A stretch of DNA of 64,000 bases, taken from contig NZ_CP019985.1 in the NCBI RefSeq assembly GCF_002250115.1, positions 4,453,460 through 4,517,459 of the forward strand, in the 5' to 3' direction. The notes beneath the pieces were generated by a model that made no database searches, was not told the DNA's origin, and saw only the letters and a program-made list of their open reading frames with translations. Both the position numbers and the translations under genes were made by a program. This stretch comes from Shouchella clausii. Its GTDB lineage: Bacteria > Bacillota > Bacilli > Bacillales > Bacillaceae_D. Every line of letters starts with the position of its first letter. The first letter of the stretch is position 1. Shown here piece by piece: positions 1 to 9,643 of this stretch.

Positions 1-2
1 AC

Positions 3-812
3 GGCCAAGGACTCGTAGCTCTTATGGCACTGAATATGCTTAACCAAGTTGATATTGGTGATAAAGAAGCGGTAGACACGTACCATATGCAAATTGAAGC
101 AATCAAACTGGCGTTTAGCGATGGCCAAAAATATATTACAGATACAAACAATATGAGTGAAAAAATCGAAGACTTATTGAGCGATACATACGCTAAAGAA
201 CGGCTTCGCCTCATCTCAAATGAAGCAATGCTGCCAACTGCCGGAAAGCCTAAGGCAAGCGGCACGGTTTACTTAAGTACAGCCGATGCTGACGGAAACA
301 TGGTCTCATTTATCCAATCCAATTACATGGGCTTTGGGTCAGGGCTAGTTGTGCCTGGTACAGGGATTGCCATGCAAAACAGGGGACATAATTTTTCGAT
401 GGATCCAAACCACGACAATTGCTTGGCCCCGAATAAACGGACCTATCATACGATTATCCCTGGCTTCCTCACAAAAGATGGGAAACCAATTGGCCCATTC
501 GGAGTGATGGGTGGCTTTATGCAGCCGCAAGGACATGTCCAAGTCATCATGAATACAATTGACTTTCAACTGCATCCACAAGCAGCGCTTGATTCACCAC
601 GTTGGCAGTGGGTCGAAGGCAAGAACATTCTATTAGAGCCGACATTCCCTCGCCATATTGCGGAAGCGTTGGCCCGTAAAGGCCATAACATTACAATTGC
701 CAATGACACGATGCCGTTCGGACGGGGCCAAATCATTTGGAAAGACGAAGAAAAAGGCACCTATGTAGGAGGAAGTGAGTCAAGAACAGACGGGGCGGTT
801 GCACCTTGGTAA
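3..812 (+). CDS. ggt: Gamma-glutamyltransferase, C-terminal part (5' end outside window)
   Basis: This is the 3' part of a gamma-glutamyltranspeptidase, which cleaves and transfers the gamma-glutamyl group of glutathione or polyglutamate. The frame stays open to the left edge and reads GQGLVALMALNML before the first ATG at 24, a typical family stretch, so the gene is truncated by the window. The small subunit should begin at the Thr of the SGTVYLS motif (residue 81 counted from the ATG at 24), which the family uses both for autocleavage and as nucleophile. Further family motifs are SNYMGFGSG, NRGHNFS and the C-terminal GGSESRTDG. A terminator follows. It could be a paralogue acting on another gamma-glutamyl substrate. 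Confidence 0.9.
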   Translation, partial: GQGLVALMALNMLNQVDIGDKEAVDTYHMQIEAIKLAFSDGQKYITDTNNMSEKIEDLLSDTYAKERLRLISNEAMLPTAGKPKASGTVYLSTADADGNMVSFIQSNYMGFGSGLVVPGTGIAMQNRGHNFSMDPNHDNCLAPNKRTYHTIIPGFLTKDGKPIGPFGVMGGFMQPQGHVQVIMNTIDFQLHPQAALDSPRWQWVEGKNILLEPTFPRHIAEALARKGHNITIANDTMPFGRGQIIWKDEEKGTYVGGSESRTDGAVAPW

Positions 813-828
813 CACATTAAACAAAACT

Positions 829-871
829 GCCAGCTGGCTGACAAACATAAATGTTGTCGGCTGGCTTTTTC
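829..871 (+). terminator. Rho-independent terminator of ggt
   Basis: The inverted repeat GCCAGC...GACAA / TTGTC..GCTGGC is followed directly by TTTTT, 17 bases after the ggt stop codon. Confidence 0.8.
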
Positions 872-997
872 TATTTCTGAAGCTCCATATTTTGCCCGTT
901 TTTTGTTGTCTCCCTATTATCCCAATACAAAGAAGCTAGTCATTGCTCTACACTTGAAAGTAAGCAGGTTGCTGCAAATAAATTGGGAGGCGATCAT

Positions 998-2530
998 ATG
1001 AAACAATTGGGAATGGGCTTCTGCTTCACACTCGGGCTGCTTGCCTTCGGGACAGAGGACACACTCGCACAAGAAGAACTCTCGCCAAAACGGGAAATGC
1101 GTGCAGTTTGGATCGCCAGCGTCAACAACATTGATTGGCCGTCGCGTGCTGGCTTATCGGCTGAGCAGCAGCAAACAGAGTTTGTATCTATGCTGGATGA
1201 AACAAAAGAAATGGGAATGAATGCAGTCGTTGTCCAAGTAAAACCGACAGCAGACAGTTTTTATCCATCAGAGTACGGGCCGTGGTCTGAATATTTGACA
1301 GGACAACAAGGCCAAGACCCCGGTTACGATCCCCTCGCCTTCATGGTTGAAGAAGCCCATAAACGCAACTTAGAATTCCACGCATGGGTGAACCCGTACC
1401 GGATTACGATGAACCATACAGACATCAACCGTTTAGCCGACGGCCACCCTGCCAAAGAACATCCAGATTGGGTCGTCGCCTATGGAAACCAACTTTATTT
1501 TGATCCAGGCTTGCCGGAAGTACGGCAATTTCTCGTAGACGCTGTCCGTGAAATCGTCCAGAATTACGACATCGATGCGATTCATATGGATGATTACTTT
1601 TACCCTTACCCGATCGCTGGCCAAGACTTCCCAGATGATGACTCCTTTGCGGAACATGGTAGCGACTTTACAGACAGGGGAGATTGGCGGCGCCACAATG
1701 TGAATACGCTTGTTGCCTCCCTCCAGCAAGCAATCAAAGACGAAAAACATTATGTGAAATTTGGCATTAGCCCATTCGGAGTCTGGCGCAACAGCAGCAC
1801 CGACCCAACTGGTTCTCATACACGAGCCGGCGTAGAAAACTATGATGATCTTTACGCCGACACCCGCCATTGGATCCAAAACCGCTCCGTCGATTATATT
1901 ACTCCGCAAATTTATTGGAACATTGGGTTTGAGGCGGCAGCGTTTGACATCCTTACAGATTGGTGGATTTCAGAAACAGCGGGTTCCCATACTCATTTTT
2001 ACGTCGGGCAAGCCGCATACAAAGTAGGCGTCAATGATGTACCGGCATGGCATGACCCTGAGGAATACCCAAGGCAAATTGCTTATATGCGCGAGCGCCC
2101 AGACGTAAAAGGCAGCATCCACTTTAGCTTAAAAGACTTGCGTGCCAACCGCCTCGGCGTTAAAGACCGGCTTACAGAAACAGAATATCAGCGCCCGGCG
2201 CTGATTCCAGAAATGCCGTGGCTGGCTGGAACTGTGCCGAAAAAACCGACAAACGTTGATTTAGTGAAACAAAAGAATGGGACTATGCTCACCATCGCTG
2301 ATCCTAAAAATGAGCATGCGGCTTATTACGCCATTTACCGATTTGACGGCCAAAAAGCCGGTTCTTTGGAAAGCAATAAAAACTTAATCGCCACTGTCCG
2401 CAAAGATGGACAGGAAACAACGTATACGGATCACGAAGCAGCGGCAAATCAAACGTACACATACGTCGTCACTGCGTTGGATCGCCTTCATAATGAAAGC
2501 AAAAACGGCAAGAAAGCTAAGCAAAATTAG
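998..2530 (+). CDS. Secreted YngK-like glycoside-hydrolase-like (GHL10/DUF187) protein
   Basis: A 510-residue exported protein with a TIM-barrel glycosidase-like fold as in B. subtilis YngK; the substrate is unknown, possibly a cell-wall or exopolysaccharide glycan. The longest frame opens at TTG 983, but GGGAGG at 985-990 lies seven bases before ATG 998, which I take as the start. The order is an N-terminal signal (about residues 1-25, hydrophobic GFCFTLGLLAF), the GHL10 domain (about 30-395) with WVNPYR (130-135) and HMDDYFYPYP (196-205), the likely acidic active-site region, and a C-terminal fibronectin-III-like domain (about 410-510). It is a single gene that stands alone between ggt and the convergent ykvU. 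Confidence 0.85.
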   Translation: MKQLGMGFCFTLGLLAFGTEDTLAQEELSPKREMRAVWIASVNNIDWPSRAGLSAEQQQTEFVSMLDETKEMGMNAVVVQVKPTADSFYPSEYGPWSEYLTGQQGQDPGYDPLAFMVEEAHKRNLEFHAWVNPYRITMNHTDINRLADGHPAKEHPDWVVAYGNQLYFDPGLPEVRQFLVDAVREIVQNYDIDAIHMDDYFYPYPIAGQDFPDDDSFAEHGSDFTDRGDWRRHNVNTLVASLQQAIKDEKHYVKFGISPFGVWRNSSTDPTGSHTRAGVENYDDLYADTRHWIQNRSVDYITPQIYWNIGFEAAAFDILTDWWISETAGSHTHFYVGQAAYKVGVNDVPAWHDPEEYPRQIAYMRERPDVKGSIHFSLKDLRANRLGVKDRLTETEYQRPALIPEMPWLAGTVPKKPTNVDLVKQKNGTMLTIADPKNEHAAYYAIYRFDGQKAGSLESNKNLIATVRKDGQETTYTDHEAAANQTYTYVVTALDRLHNESKNGKKAKQN

Positions 2531-2538
2531 AGGTTGCT

Positions 2539-2557
2539 TCCCCCTTTTAAAGGGGGA
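2539..2557. terminator. Palindromic hairpin between convergent genes
   Basis: TCCCCCTTT/AAAGGGGGA is a perfect palindrome placed between the yngK-like stop (2530) and the ykvU stop (2564). There is no T-run, so it is at best a weak bidirectional terminator. Confidence 0.45.
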
Positions 2558-2563
2558 GTGGTC

Positions 2564-3898
2564 TTATTTAAATATCCAGCTTTCTCCTGGACGCATCAGC
2601 GCGTTTAAATTTAGCTTTTTGCAAATGGTCACATAATGCAACGAGGTAAGGAGCACAGCGCCCATATTCATTCCTAATATGATGCCGTCCATTTTCAAGC
2701 TTGGCATCGAGCCAAGGGCAATCATGAGGCAAAACGAAACGGTTGTCGCGTATAACGAATGCAAGAACGCGTCCTTGACTAAGCCGATGCCAATTAAATA
2801 GGCTTGCAGCGGCGTTGAAAAATAATGGAATAAGAAATAAGGGATCAATACTTGCAAGTAGCCTGCTGCTGGAGAAGGGCCAAAAAAAGCGGTTGTAATC
2901 GGTTCTGCAAAGAAAAAGAAGGCGAGCACGACGGGTGCACCATAAACAACTGTTACGAGCAACGACAGCCGTAAATAATGATGGAGCACATCGTAATGGC
3001 GTTTTGCATAAGCATCCGATACGATTGGAATGAGCACAACTAACAAGGCGTGGGCAATAAAAGCTGGAAAAAAGCCGATTGTAAAGGCAATGCCAGACAA
3101 TTTCCCATACTGGACCATGGCCACGCTTTCGATCATGCCTGCATTGGACAATGCTTTCGTAATTAAAAAAGGTTTAATCGCAAATGTAGCGGAGTGAAAA
3201 ATGCGCAAACCTGTTGTTGGCAATGACACTTGCAACAGTTTTTGATAAACCTCTTTTTTGGGCCCTTTTTTCTGGACATGTGCTTTTTTCGTCTCTCGTA
3301 TTTTGCCTATAAATACAATAACCAAATAAATTAACACAAACAGTTCGCTTAATTTTAATGCTAGCAACGCCATAAAAATAGCGATGTTGCTTTCAAAGGA
3401 AAACAATTTAAACACAATGAGCAAACCAGCTAATTGCGTCGACCGCTTCAATAAATTGGCCACAGCAATTTTCCCTGTTTCCTGGGCGCCCATCAAATAC
3501 CCTCTTGCCACTGACGAAAACGTAATGATTGGTACGAGCAGCACCAACATCCATCTGACGCCTGCATGATAAGAATGAAGCACACTTAAATGGGGCAATA
3601 CAATCAAGGCACCAATCATGACGGCAAGAGCACAAACGAACGCGAGCTGCAGCGCTTTGCCGAGTACATGCCAATGGTAAACAGGTTCTTTCTCGGCAAT
3701 TAACTTAGATACAGAAACGGGTAATTCAATGCTTGCAAGGACGACAACAAATAGCATTGTTGGCAAGATCGCCATGTACAAACCGAACGCTTCATCGCCG
3801 AGCTCTCTTGCCAATACAACGTTGATCATAAACTCCAAACATTCCCCTACAAACGCCGCAGCGCTCAGCACGAGAACCCCTCGAAAAAACGTATTCAC
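2564..3898 (-). CDS. ykvU: YkvU-like spore membrane protein (SpoVB/MurJ-type MATE fold)
   Basis: A 444-residue polytopic membrane protein of the polysaccharide-transport/MOP superfamily. The length matches YkvU (about 445 residues) rather than SpoVB (about 518). It begins with the family-type N-terminus LSAAAFVGECLEFMINVVLARELG and keeps the motif SVARGYLMGAQETGK. The gene starts with GTG at 3898, preceded by GGAG nine bases upstream. A sigma-E-like promoter lies just upstream, which fits mother-cell expression during sporulation. Family members are thought to flip lipid-linked glycans for cortex or coat; the exact substrate is not known. Confidence 0.8.
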   Translation of the reverse strand: MNTFFRGVLVLSAAAFVGECLEFMINVVLARELGDEAFGLYMAILPTMLFVVVLASIELPVSVSKLIAEKEPVYHWHVLGKALQLAFVCALAVMIGALIVLPHLSVLHSYHAGVRWMLVLLVPIITFSSVARGYLMGAQETGKIAVANLLKRSTQLAGLLIVFKLFSFESNIAIFMALLALKLSELFVLIYLVIVFIGKIRETKKAHVQKKGPKKEVYQKLLQVSLPTTGLRIFHSATFAIKPFLITKALSNAGMIESVAMVQYGKLSGIAFTIGFFPAFIAHALLVVLIPIVSDAYAKRHYDVLHHYLRLSLLVTVVYGAPVVLAFFFFAEPITTAFFGPSPAAGYLQVLIPYFLFHYFSTPLQAYLIGIGLVKDAFLHSLYATTVSFCLMIALGSMPSLKMDGIILGMNMGAVLLTSLHYVTICKKLNLNALMRPGESWIFK

Positions 3899-3926
3899 CG
3901 TTCATCTCTCCTTTTTCTCTCTATAC

Positions 3927-3955
3927 AGGCTATGAGACAAGTTTTTAAAATATGG
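3927..3955 (-). promoter_or_regulatory. Sigma-E-like promoter of ykvU
   Basis: On the minus strand CCATATT (3949-3955), a 14-base spacer and CATAGCCT (3927-3934) match the Bacillus sigma-E pattern (KMATATT, N14, CATACAnT) well at -35 and partly at -10. It sits about 30 bases before the GTG start. Confidence 0.5.
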
Positions 3956-3973
3956 GTATGTTTTTGAAAGCAT

Positions 3974-4006
3974 AAAAAAGGACTGCGCTCGGGTGAGTGC
4001 AGTCCT
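3974..4006 (-). terminator. Terminator of the alanine symporter gene
   Basis: An 8-bp stem AGGACTGC/GCAGTCCT with a T-run on the minus strand (AAAAAA on the plus strand at 3974-3979) lies directly after the symporter stop codon. A CTTTT on the other side could make it work in both directions. Confidence 0.85.
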
Positions 4007-4016
4007 CTTTTCGTTA

Positions 4017-5405
4017 TTAATCATCCCATGTGCTGGCATTTTTTAAACCGGGAATGTTTTTGCTTTTAAAAACAGGATTTTTGCCTTGTTGACGTTGGCT
4101 CTGGTAATCCGAAATAACCGCAAACGAAATCCCGCCGATTAGCAGAATCGCCATTAAGTTGACCACAGTCGTAAAGGCCATAAACACATCAGCTAAAGAC
4201 CAAACGAGTTCAATCGCAGCAAGGGAGCCGAAAACGACCATAGCGACGACTAGCAAGCGGTAGACTTGCAGCCAAATGGTCCCCTCTTTAATGAATGCTA
4301 AATTGGTTTCGCCATAGTAGTAGTTGCCGACAATCGAAGTGAACGAGAAAAAGAAAATCGCAATCGCAATAAACGGCACAGCCCAACTGCCAACGAACTC
4401 GCTCAATGACGCTTGTGTTAAGGCGACGCCATCTACCCCGTCTCCAGCGGTTTGATAAACATCCGTAAGCAAAATAACAAAAGCAGTCGCAGAACAAATG
4501 ATAATCGTATCAAAAAACACACCTAAAGATTGCACGAGCCCTTGCTTGACTGGATGGGATACATCGGCTGTCGCGGCGGCATTAGGGACACTTCCCATTC
4601 CAGCTTCATTGGAAAACAATCCTCGTTGCGCACCGACAAGGAGCCCGGCAAAAATGCCGACTGTCGCCTCTTTCAACCCAAAAGCATGACCGATAATAAG
4701 GGCAAACATATGGGGGATTTCTTGGTAATTGCTGACAACGACAAAAAAGACGACACCAATATAAGCAACGGCCATAATCGGCACGACAATTCCTGAAAAG
4801 ACGGAAATCGAACGAATGCCGCCAAAGATAATAACGCCCACTGCAAGAGCAATGACGATGCCGACAGTTAGTCGGTTTAGCCCAAATGCTTCATCCATAG
4901 CAATGGCAATCGTATTTGCTTGCAGTGAATTAAAAATAAACCCAAATGTGACAGCAATTAATAAAGCAAATATGACGCCAAGCCAGCGTTTGCCAAGGGC
5001 CTTTTCAATATAATAGGCAGGGCCGCCACGGAACTGGCCGTCGCGCCTTTCTTTGTACACTTGGGCAAGCATGCTTTCTACAAAGCCAGTAGCCATGCCG
5101 ATGGTCGCAATCACCCACATCCAAAAAATCGCGCCAGGGCCTCCTGTTGTAATCGCAATCGCCACACCTGAGATGTTTGCTGCGCCTACTCGCGAAGCGG
5201 CGCTAATACAAAACGCTTGAAAAGCAGAGACTTCTCCCTTCCTCTCCTTTTTCTCGGTGACAGCTCGAAACATTTCAGGAAACATCCGGATTTGCACAAA
5301 GTTTGACCGGAACGTTAAGTACAGGCCAACGGCAACTAAAGAAAACACGAGAAAATAGGAAGTAATCCCATTCATGCTATCTACGATTTGTTGAACAACT
5401 TCCAT
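4017..5405 (-). CDS. Sodium:alanine (AGCS family) symporter
   Basis: A 462-residue cation-coupled amino acid carrier of the plasma membrane, with about ten membrane helices. The family hallmark RVGAANISGVAIAITTGGPG is at about residues 72-91, followed by FVESMLAQVYKERR and GGPAYYIEKALGKRW. The C-terminal tail (about 435-462) is polar and cytoplasmic. AAAGGTGGAG precedes ATG 5405. In alkaliphiles such Na+-coupled carriers are common, but the substrate (Ala, Gly or Gln) cannot be read from the sequence. It is a single gene with its own terminator. Confidence 0.88.
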   Translation of the reverse strand: MEVVQQIVDSMNGITSYFLVFSLVAVGLYLTFRSNFVQIRMFPEMFRAVTEKKERKGEVSAFQAFCISAASRVGAANISGVAIAITTGGPGAIFWMWVIATIGMATGFVESMLAQVYKERRDGQFRGGPAYYIEKALGKRWLGVIFALLIAVTFGFIFNSLQANTIAIAMDEAFGLNRLTVGIVIALAVGVIIFGGIRSISVFSGIVVPIMAVAYIGVVFFVVVSNYQEIPHMFALIIGHAFGLKEATVGIFAGLLVGAQRGLFSNEAGMGSVPNAAATADVSHPVKQGLVQSLGVFFDTIIICSATAFVILLTDVYQTAGDGVDGVALTQASLSEFVGSWAVPFIAIAIFFFSFTSIVGNYYYGETNLAFIKEGTIWLQVYRLLVVAMVVFGSLAAIELVWSLADVFMAFTTVVNLMAILLIGGISFAVISDYQSQRQQGKNPVFKSKNIPGLKNASTWDD

Positions 5406-5482
5406 AATAGCTCCACCTTTGCTTCTCCCAAAAATATGGTTTTTTCCTTAAGCATCATATCACATTTTTTGCTATTTAAAAG

Positions 5483-5529
5483 AAAACGCCCTATTTAGAC
5501 TTTTTTCGAATCGTCCAAAAGGGCCTTTT
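5483..5529 (-). terminator. Terminator of glpD-glpP
   Basis: On the minus strand AAAAGGCCCT...AGGGCGTTTT forms a stem with one mismatch and is followed by CTTTTAAAT, starting two bases after the glpP stop. Confidence 0.65.
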
Positions 5530-5531
5530 CT

Positions 5532-6074
5532 TCAAAGCCATAACTCTTGATTGGAAGCAGTCACAGCCTGAGCTCCCGCTTTAATGGCTTGCTTTGCATC
5601 TTCCATCGTCTCAATTAAGCCGCCAGCAATGACCGGTATCCCCGTTTTCCTATGGACACGGCCAATGTAGTCGGGCAAAATGCCAGGCAAAAGTTCGATC
5701 ACATCAGGTTTTACTGTTTCAGCAAGATGATAGCTCGTTTCAAGCGCAAGCGTGTCGAGCAAAAAGACACGTTGAATCGCAAGAATGCCATTCTTTTTTG
5801 CAATCCGAAGCATATCGCCCCGTGTTGATATTAATCCAGCTGGACGAATCACTTGGCAAAGAAATTCAGCAGCAGCCTTATCGCTTTTTAAGCCTTGGAT
5901 TAAATCAGCATGGAGAATCGGTTTTTTATTTCCCTCGCGTGCTCTTTTTTTTACGGACGCTAGTTTAGACAAGTGCAAATCCAAGACAACGAAATATTCA
6001 TGGCTGCTGTTCATAATAACCTCGAAATCTTTCATTGTCTTGATTGCTGGTAAAATCGTTTGGCCGCCAAACAT
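5532..6074 (-). CDS. glpP: GlpP, glycerol regulon mRNA antiterminator
   Basis: A 180-residue TIM-barrel-like RNA-binding regulator. In B. subtilis it binds glycerol-3-phosphate and prevents termination in the glpD leader. Family signs are LDLHLSKL (about 32-39), RPAGLISTRGDMLRIAKKNG (about 76-95), KPDVIELLPGILP and IAGGLIETMEDAKQAIKAGA near the end. It starts three bases after the glpD stop, so the two are almost certainly cotranscribed and translationally coupled. This differs from the B. subtilis order, where glpP comes first. The arrangement would let GlpP stimulate its own synthesis. Confidence 0.9.
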   Translation of the reverse strand: MFGGQTILPAIKTMKDFEVIMNSSHEYFVVLDLHLSKLASVKKRAREGNKKPILHADLIQGLKSDKAAAEFLCQVIRPAGLISTRGDMLRIAKKNGILAIQRVFLLDTLALETSYHLAETVKPDVIELLPGILPDYIGRVHRKTGIPVIAGGLIETMEDAKQAIKAGAQAVTASNQELWL

Positions 6075-6077
6075 CGC

Positions 6078-7736
6078 TTAGCCGATATCCTCAAGCGTGT
6101 GTATCCGCCATTGTTCTGCCAACTCAGCCTCGTAAATGGCCCGCTGTTTGTCACTCCACTTTAAAACAGAAGCCATTGCCTCCACAATCTTGTCTTTATA
6201 AGCGTTGGCTTTGTCAATATCAAAGAGCATATAGGAAGAGCGGCGTAGTAAGAAATCGACAGGCGTGAGCGCCATTTCATAGGCCATCGCGTAACGGAGC
6301 GACGCCCATACCGCTTTTGGAAGCCCGTATTTCTCTGCTTCCCCATCATTTAGAAACGCAAACACGTGCGTGACATTTGAGCCGTAACGTGTGACAAGTT
6401 CAGCTGCTTCTGCCTCTTCTAAGCCAAGGGTTTTTCCAGCTTCAATATGGGCAGCATTAAACATGTCGAGCTGGTCCGATCCACCTACTTCTCCACCTGA
6501 TAAAACAAGTTTTTTTGTCTGGCACGGTTTATAGACAGCACCTGTTTCTTGTTCAAGTTCTTTGGCGACGATTGAGACAATATTGTCGGCCATTTTTCGG
6601 TAACCAGTCAGTTTGCCGCCTGCTATCGTCATAAGCCCGCTGTCTGAGTGGAAAATTTCATCTTTCCGTGAAATATCGGACGGGCTTTTGCCTTCTTCAT
6701 GAATGAGGGGCCGCAACCCTGACCAGCTCGACTCAATATCGGCATTTGTGAGCTGATATCCTGGGAATAAGGCATTAGTTGCTTTCATAATATAGTCGAC
6801 ATCTTCTTTCGTCACACCAGGTTCCCGTTTATCGCCTTCATAATTTGTATCGGTTGTGCCTACATAAACTTTTTCACCGCGCGGGATCGCAAACATCATG
6901 CGACCATCGCCAAAAGGCGTGTCAAAATAAAGCGCTTGGTTTAAAGGCAATCTTTTTTTGGATAATACCAAATGGACGCCTTTCGTCAAATGGATCGTTT
7001 TTCCGGTCTTTGAGCGGTCTTGCTCACGCAAATGGTCGACCCATGGCCCCGTTGCATTGACGACTTTTTTGGCCTGGATCGTAACAGCTTCGCCAGTCAG
7101 CAAATCACGGGCGATGACGCCAGTAATTTTCCCTTGGTCATAAATAAATCCTTCCGCTTTTACATAGTTCGCTAATTTTGCGCCTTTTTCAGCTGCTGTT
7201 TTCGCAATTTCAATCGTTAAGCGGGCGTCGTCCGTGCGGTATTCGACATACATACCGGCGCCGCGAAGGCCGTCTTTTGCCAAAATCGGCTCTTTTTTTA
7301 ATGCATCTTTCGCCTTCATCATCGTGCGCCGTTCTGCTTTCTTGACGCCTGCAAGTCGATCGTAGACAGCAAGCCCGATTGACGTTGTTAACGCATTAAA
7401 CGTACCGCCTTTGTAAAACGGCAACATCATTCGCACTGGCTCTGTAACATGGGGTGCATTTTCATAGACGATCGCCCGCTCAGTCCCAACTTCCGCAACT
7501 AGTTTTACTTCAAATTGCTTTAAATAACGAAGGCCGCCATGGATCAATTTTGTCGACCGGCTTGACGTTCCTGCCGCAAAATCTTGCATTTCAATCAAGC
7601 CGACATCGATCCCTCGTGTTGCCGCGTCCAAAGCGGCCCCTACTCCAGTAATGCCACCGCCAATAATTAACAGATCTAACTGTTTGTCTTCCATGGTTGC
7701 GATTGCTTTTTCTCTTGTCTTTGCTGAAAACGCCAT
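6078..7736 (-). CDS. glpD: Aerobic glycerol-3-phosphate dehydrogenase
   Basis: A 552-residue membrane-associated flavoprotein that oxidises glycerol-3-phosphate to dihydroxyacetone phosphate and passes electrons to quinone. The FAD-binding motif GGGITGVGAALDAATRG lies near residues 26-42, followed by the signature SSRSTKLIHGGLRYLKQFE. The substrate-domain motif FAIPRGEKVYVGTTDTNYEG and a C-terminal DAO_C domain complete a full-length enzyme. Translation starts at ATG 7736 with GGAGGAATCG upstream. The gene has its own promoter and a leader terminator, and is followed directly by glpP. Confidence 0.95.
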   Translation of the reverse strand: MAFSAKTREKAIATMEDKQLDLLIIGGGITGVGAALDAATRGIDVGLIEMQDFAAGTSSRSTKLIHGGLRYLKQFEVKLVAEVGTERAIVYENAPHVTEPVRMMLPFYKGGTFNALTTSIGLAVYDRLAGVKKAERRTMMKAKDALKKEPILAKDGLRGAGMYVEYRTDDARLTIEIAKTAAEKGAKLANYVKAEGFIYDQGKITGVIARDLLTGEAVTIQAKKVVNATGPWVDHLREQDRSKTGKTIHLTKGVHLVLSKKRLPLNQALYFDTPFGDGRMMFAIPRGEKVYVGTTDTNYEGDKREPGVTKEDVDYIMKATNALFPGYQLTNADIESSWSGLRPLIHEEGKSPSDISRKDEIFHSDSGLMTIAGGKLTGYRKMADNIVSIVAKELEQETGAVYKPCQTKKLVLSGGEVGGSDQLDMFNAAHIEAGKTLGLEEAEAAELVTRYGSNVTHVFAFLNDGEAEKYGLPKAVWASLRYAMAYEMALTPVDFLLRRSSYMLFDIDKANAYKDKIVEAMASVLKWSDKQRAIYEAELAEQWRIHTLEDIG

Positions 7737-7761
7737 CTCGATTCCTCCAATATTTGAACGG

Positions 7762-7820
7762 AAAAAGGGACCACAACAAACAAAACAGGCCTTTTGGCGC
7801 CTATTGAATGCTGTGATCCC
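7762..7820 (-). promoter_or_regulatory. GlpP-controlled leader terminator upstream of glpD
   Basis: In minus-strand RNA GGGAUCACAGC pairs with GUUGUGGUCCC over 11 positions, including two G-U pairs that would be mismatches in the other strand's RNA, and UUUUUC follows directly. The loop holds a second small hairpin (AGGC/GCCT). The structure lies between the glpD promoter and its start codon, as in the B. subtilis glpD leader that GlpP reads through. Confidence 0.8.
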
Positions 7821-7854
7821 TCAAATCCTCAGATCCGTTCATTAACTTACATTC

Positions 7855-7883
7855 ATTATAGCGCACTTAAGCCGCTGCGTAAA
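7855..7883 (-). promoter_or_regulatory. Sigma-A promoter of glpD-glpP
   Basis: On the minus strand TTTACG (7878-7883), 17 bases, and a perfect TATAAT (7855-7860). Transcription would begin near 7848, giving a leader of about 110 bases that contains the terminator. Confidence 0.75.
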
Positions 7884-7940
7884 CATTTAGCTGTTTTCCA
7901 CTCAGTGTTCCCTGCTAACGCCTCTTTGAAACCATAGAAA

Positions 7941-7986
7941 AAAGCAAACGCACAGGCTCCCGAAGGAAAAAACACCTGTGCGTTTT
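7941..7986 (-). terminator. Terminator of glpK
   Basis: An 11-bp perfect stem AAACGCACAGG/CCTGTGCGTTT (7946-7956 with 7975-7985) followed on the minus strand by GCTTTTTTC. It separates glpK from the glpD transcript. Confidence 0.85.
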
Positions 7987-8013
7987 AGCTAAATGGAAAA
8001 CCATATTGGCTAG

Positions 8014-9519
<1,506 letters not shown>

Positions 9520-9643
9520 TTAATCCTCGGACCTCCTTGATTTTTCGGTTGCATGTTCCCTTTTATTTATTTACCTGCCTGTTACCTTCTTTAAACAAGT
9601 CTATCCTCATTTCTGAATATTGCTTACAAGAAGCTACAAAGTT

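Noticed and set aside
345..581. Minus-strand frame of 78 codons inside ggt
   Set aside because: Antisense shadow of a clearly coding frame; no ribosome site and no family features.
983..997. TTG 983 as start of the YngK-like gene
   Set aside because: The TTG overlaps the ribosome site itself; ATG 998 is correctly spaced and begins the signal peptide.
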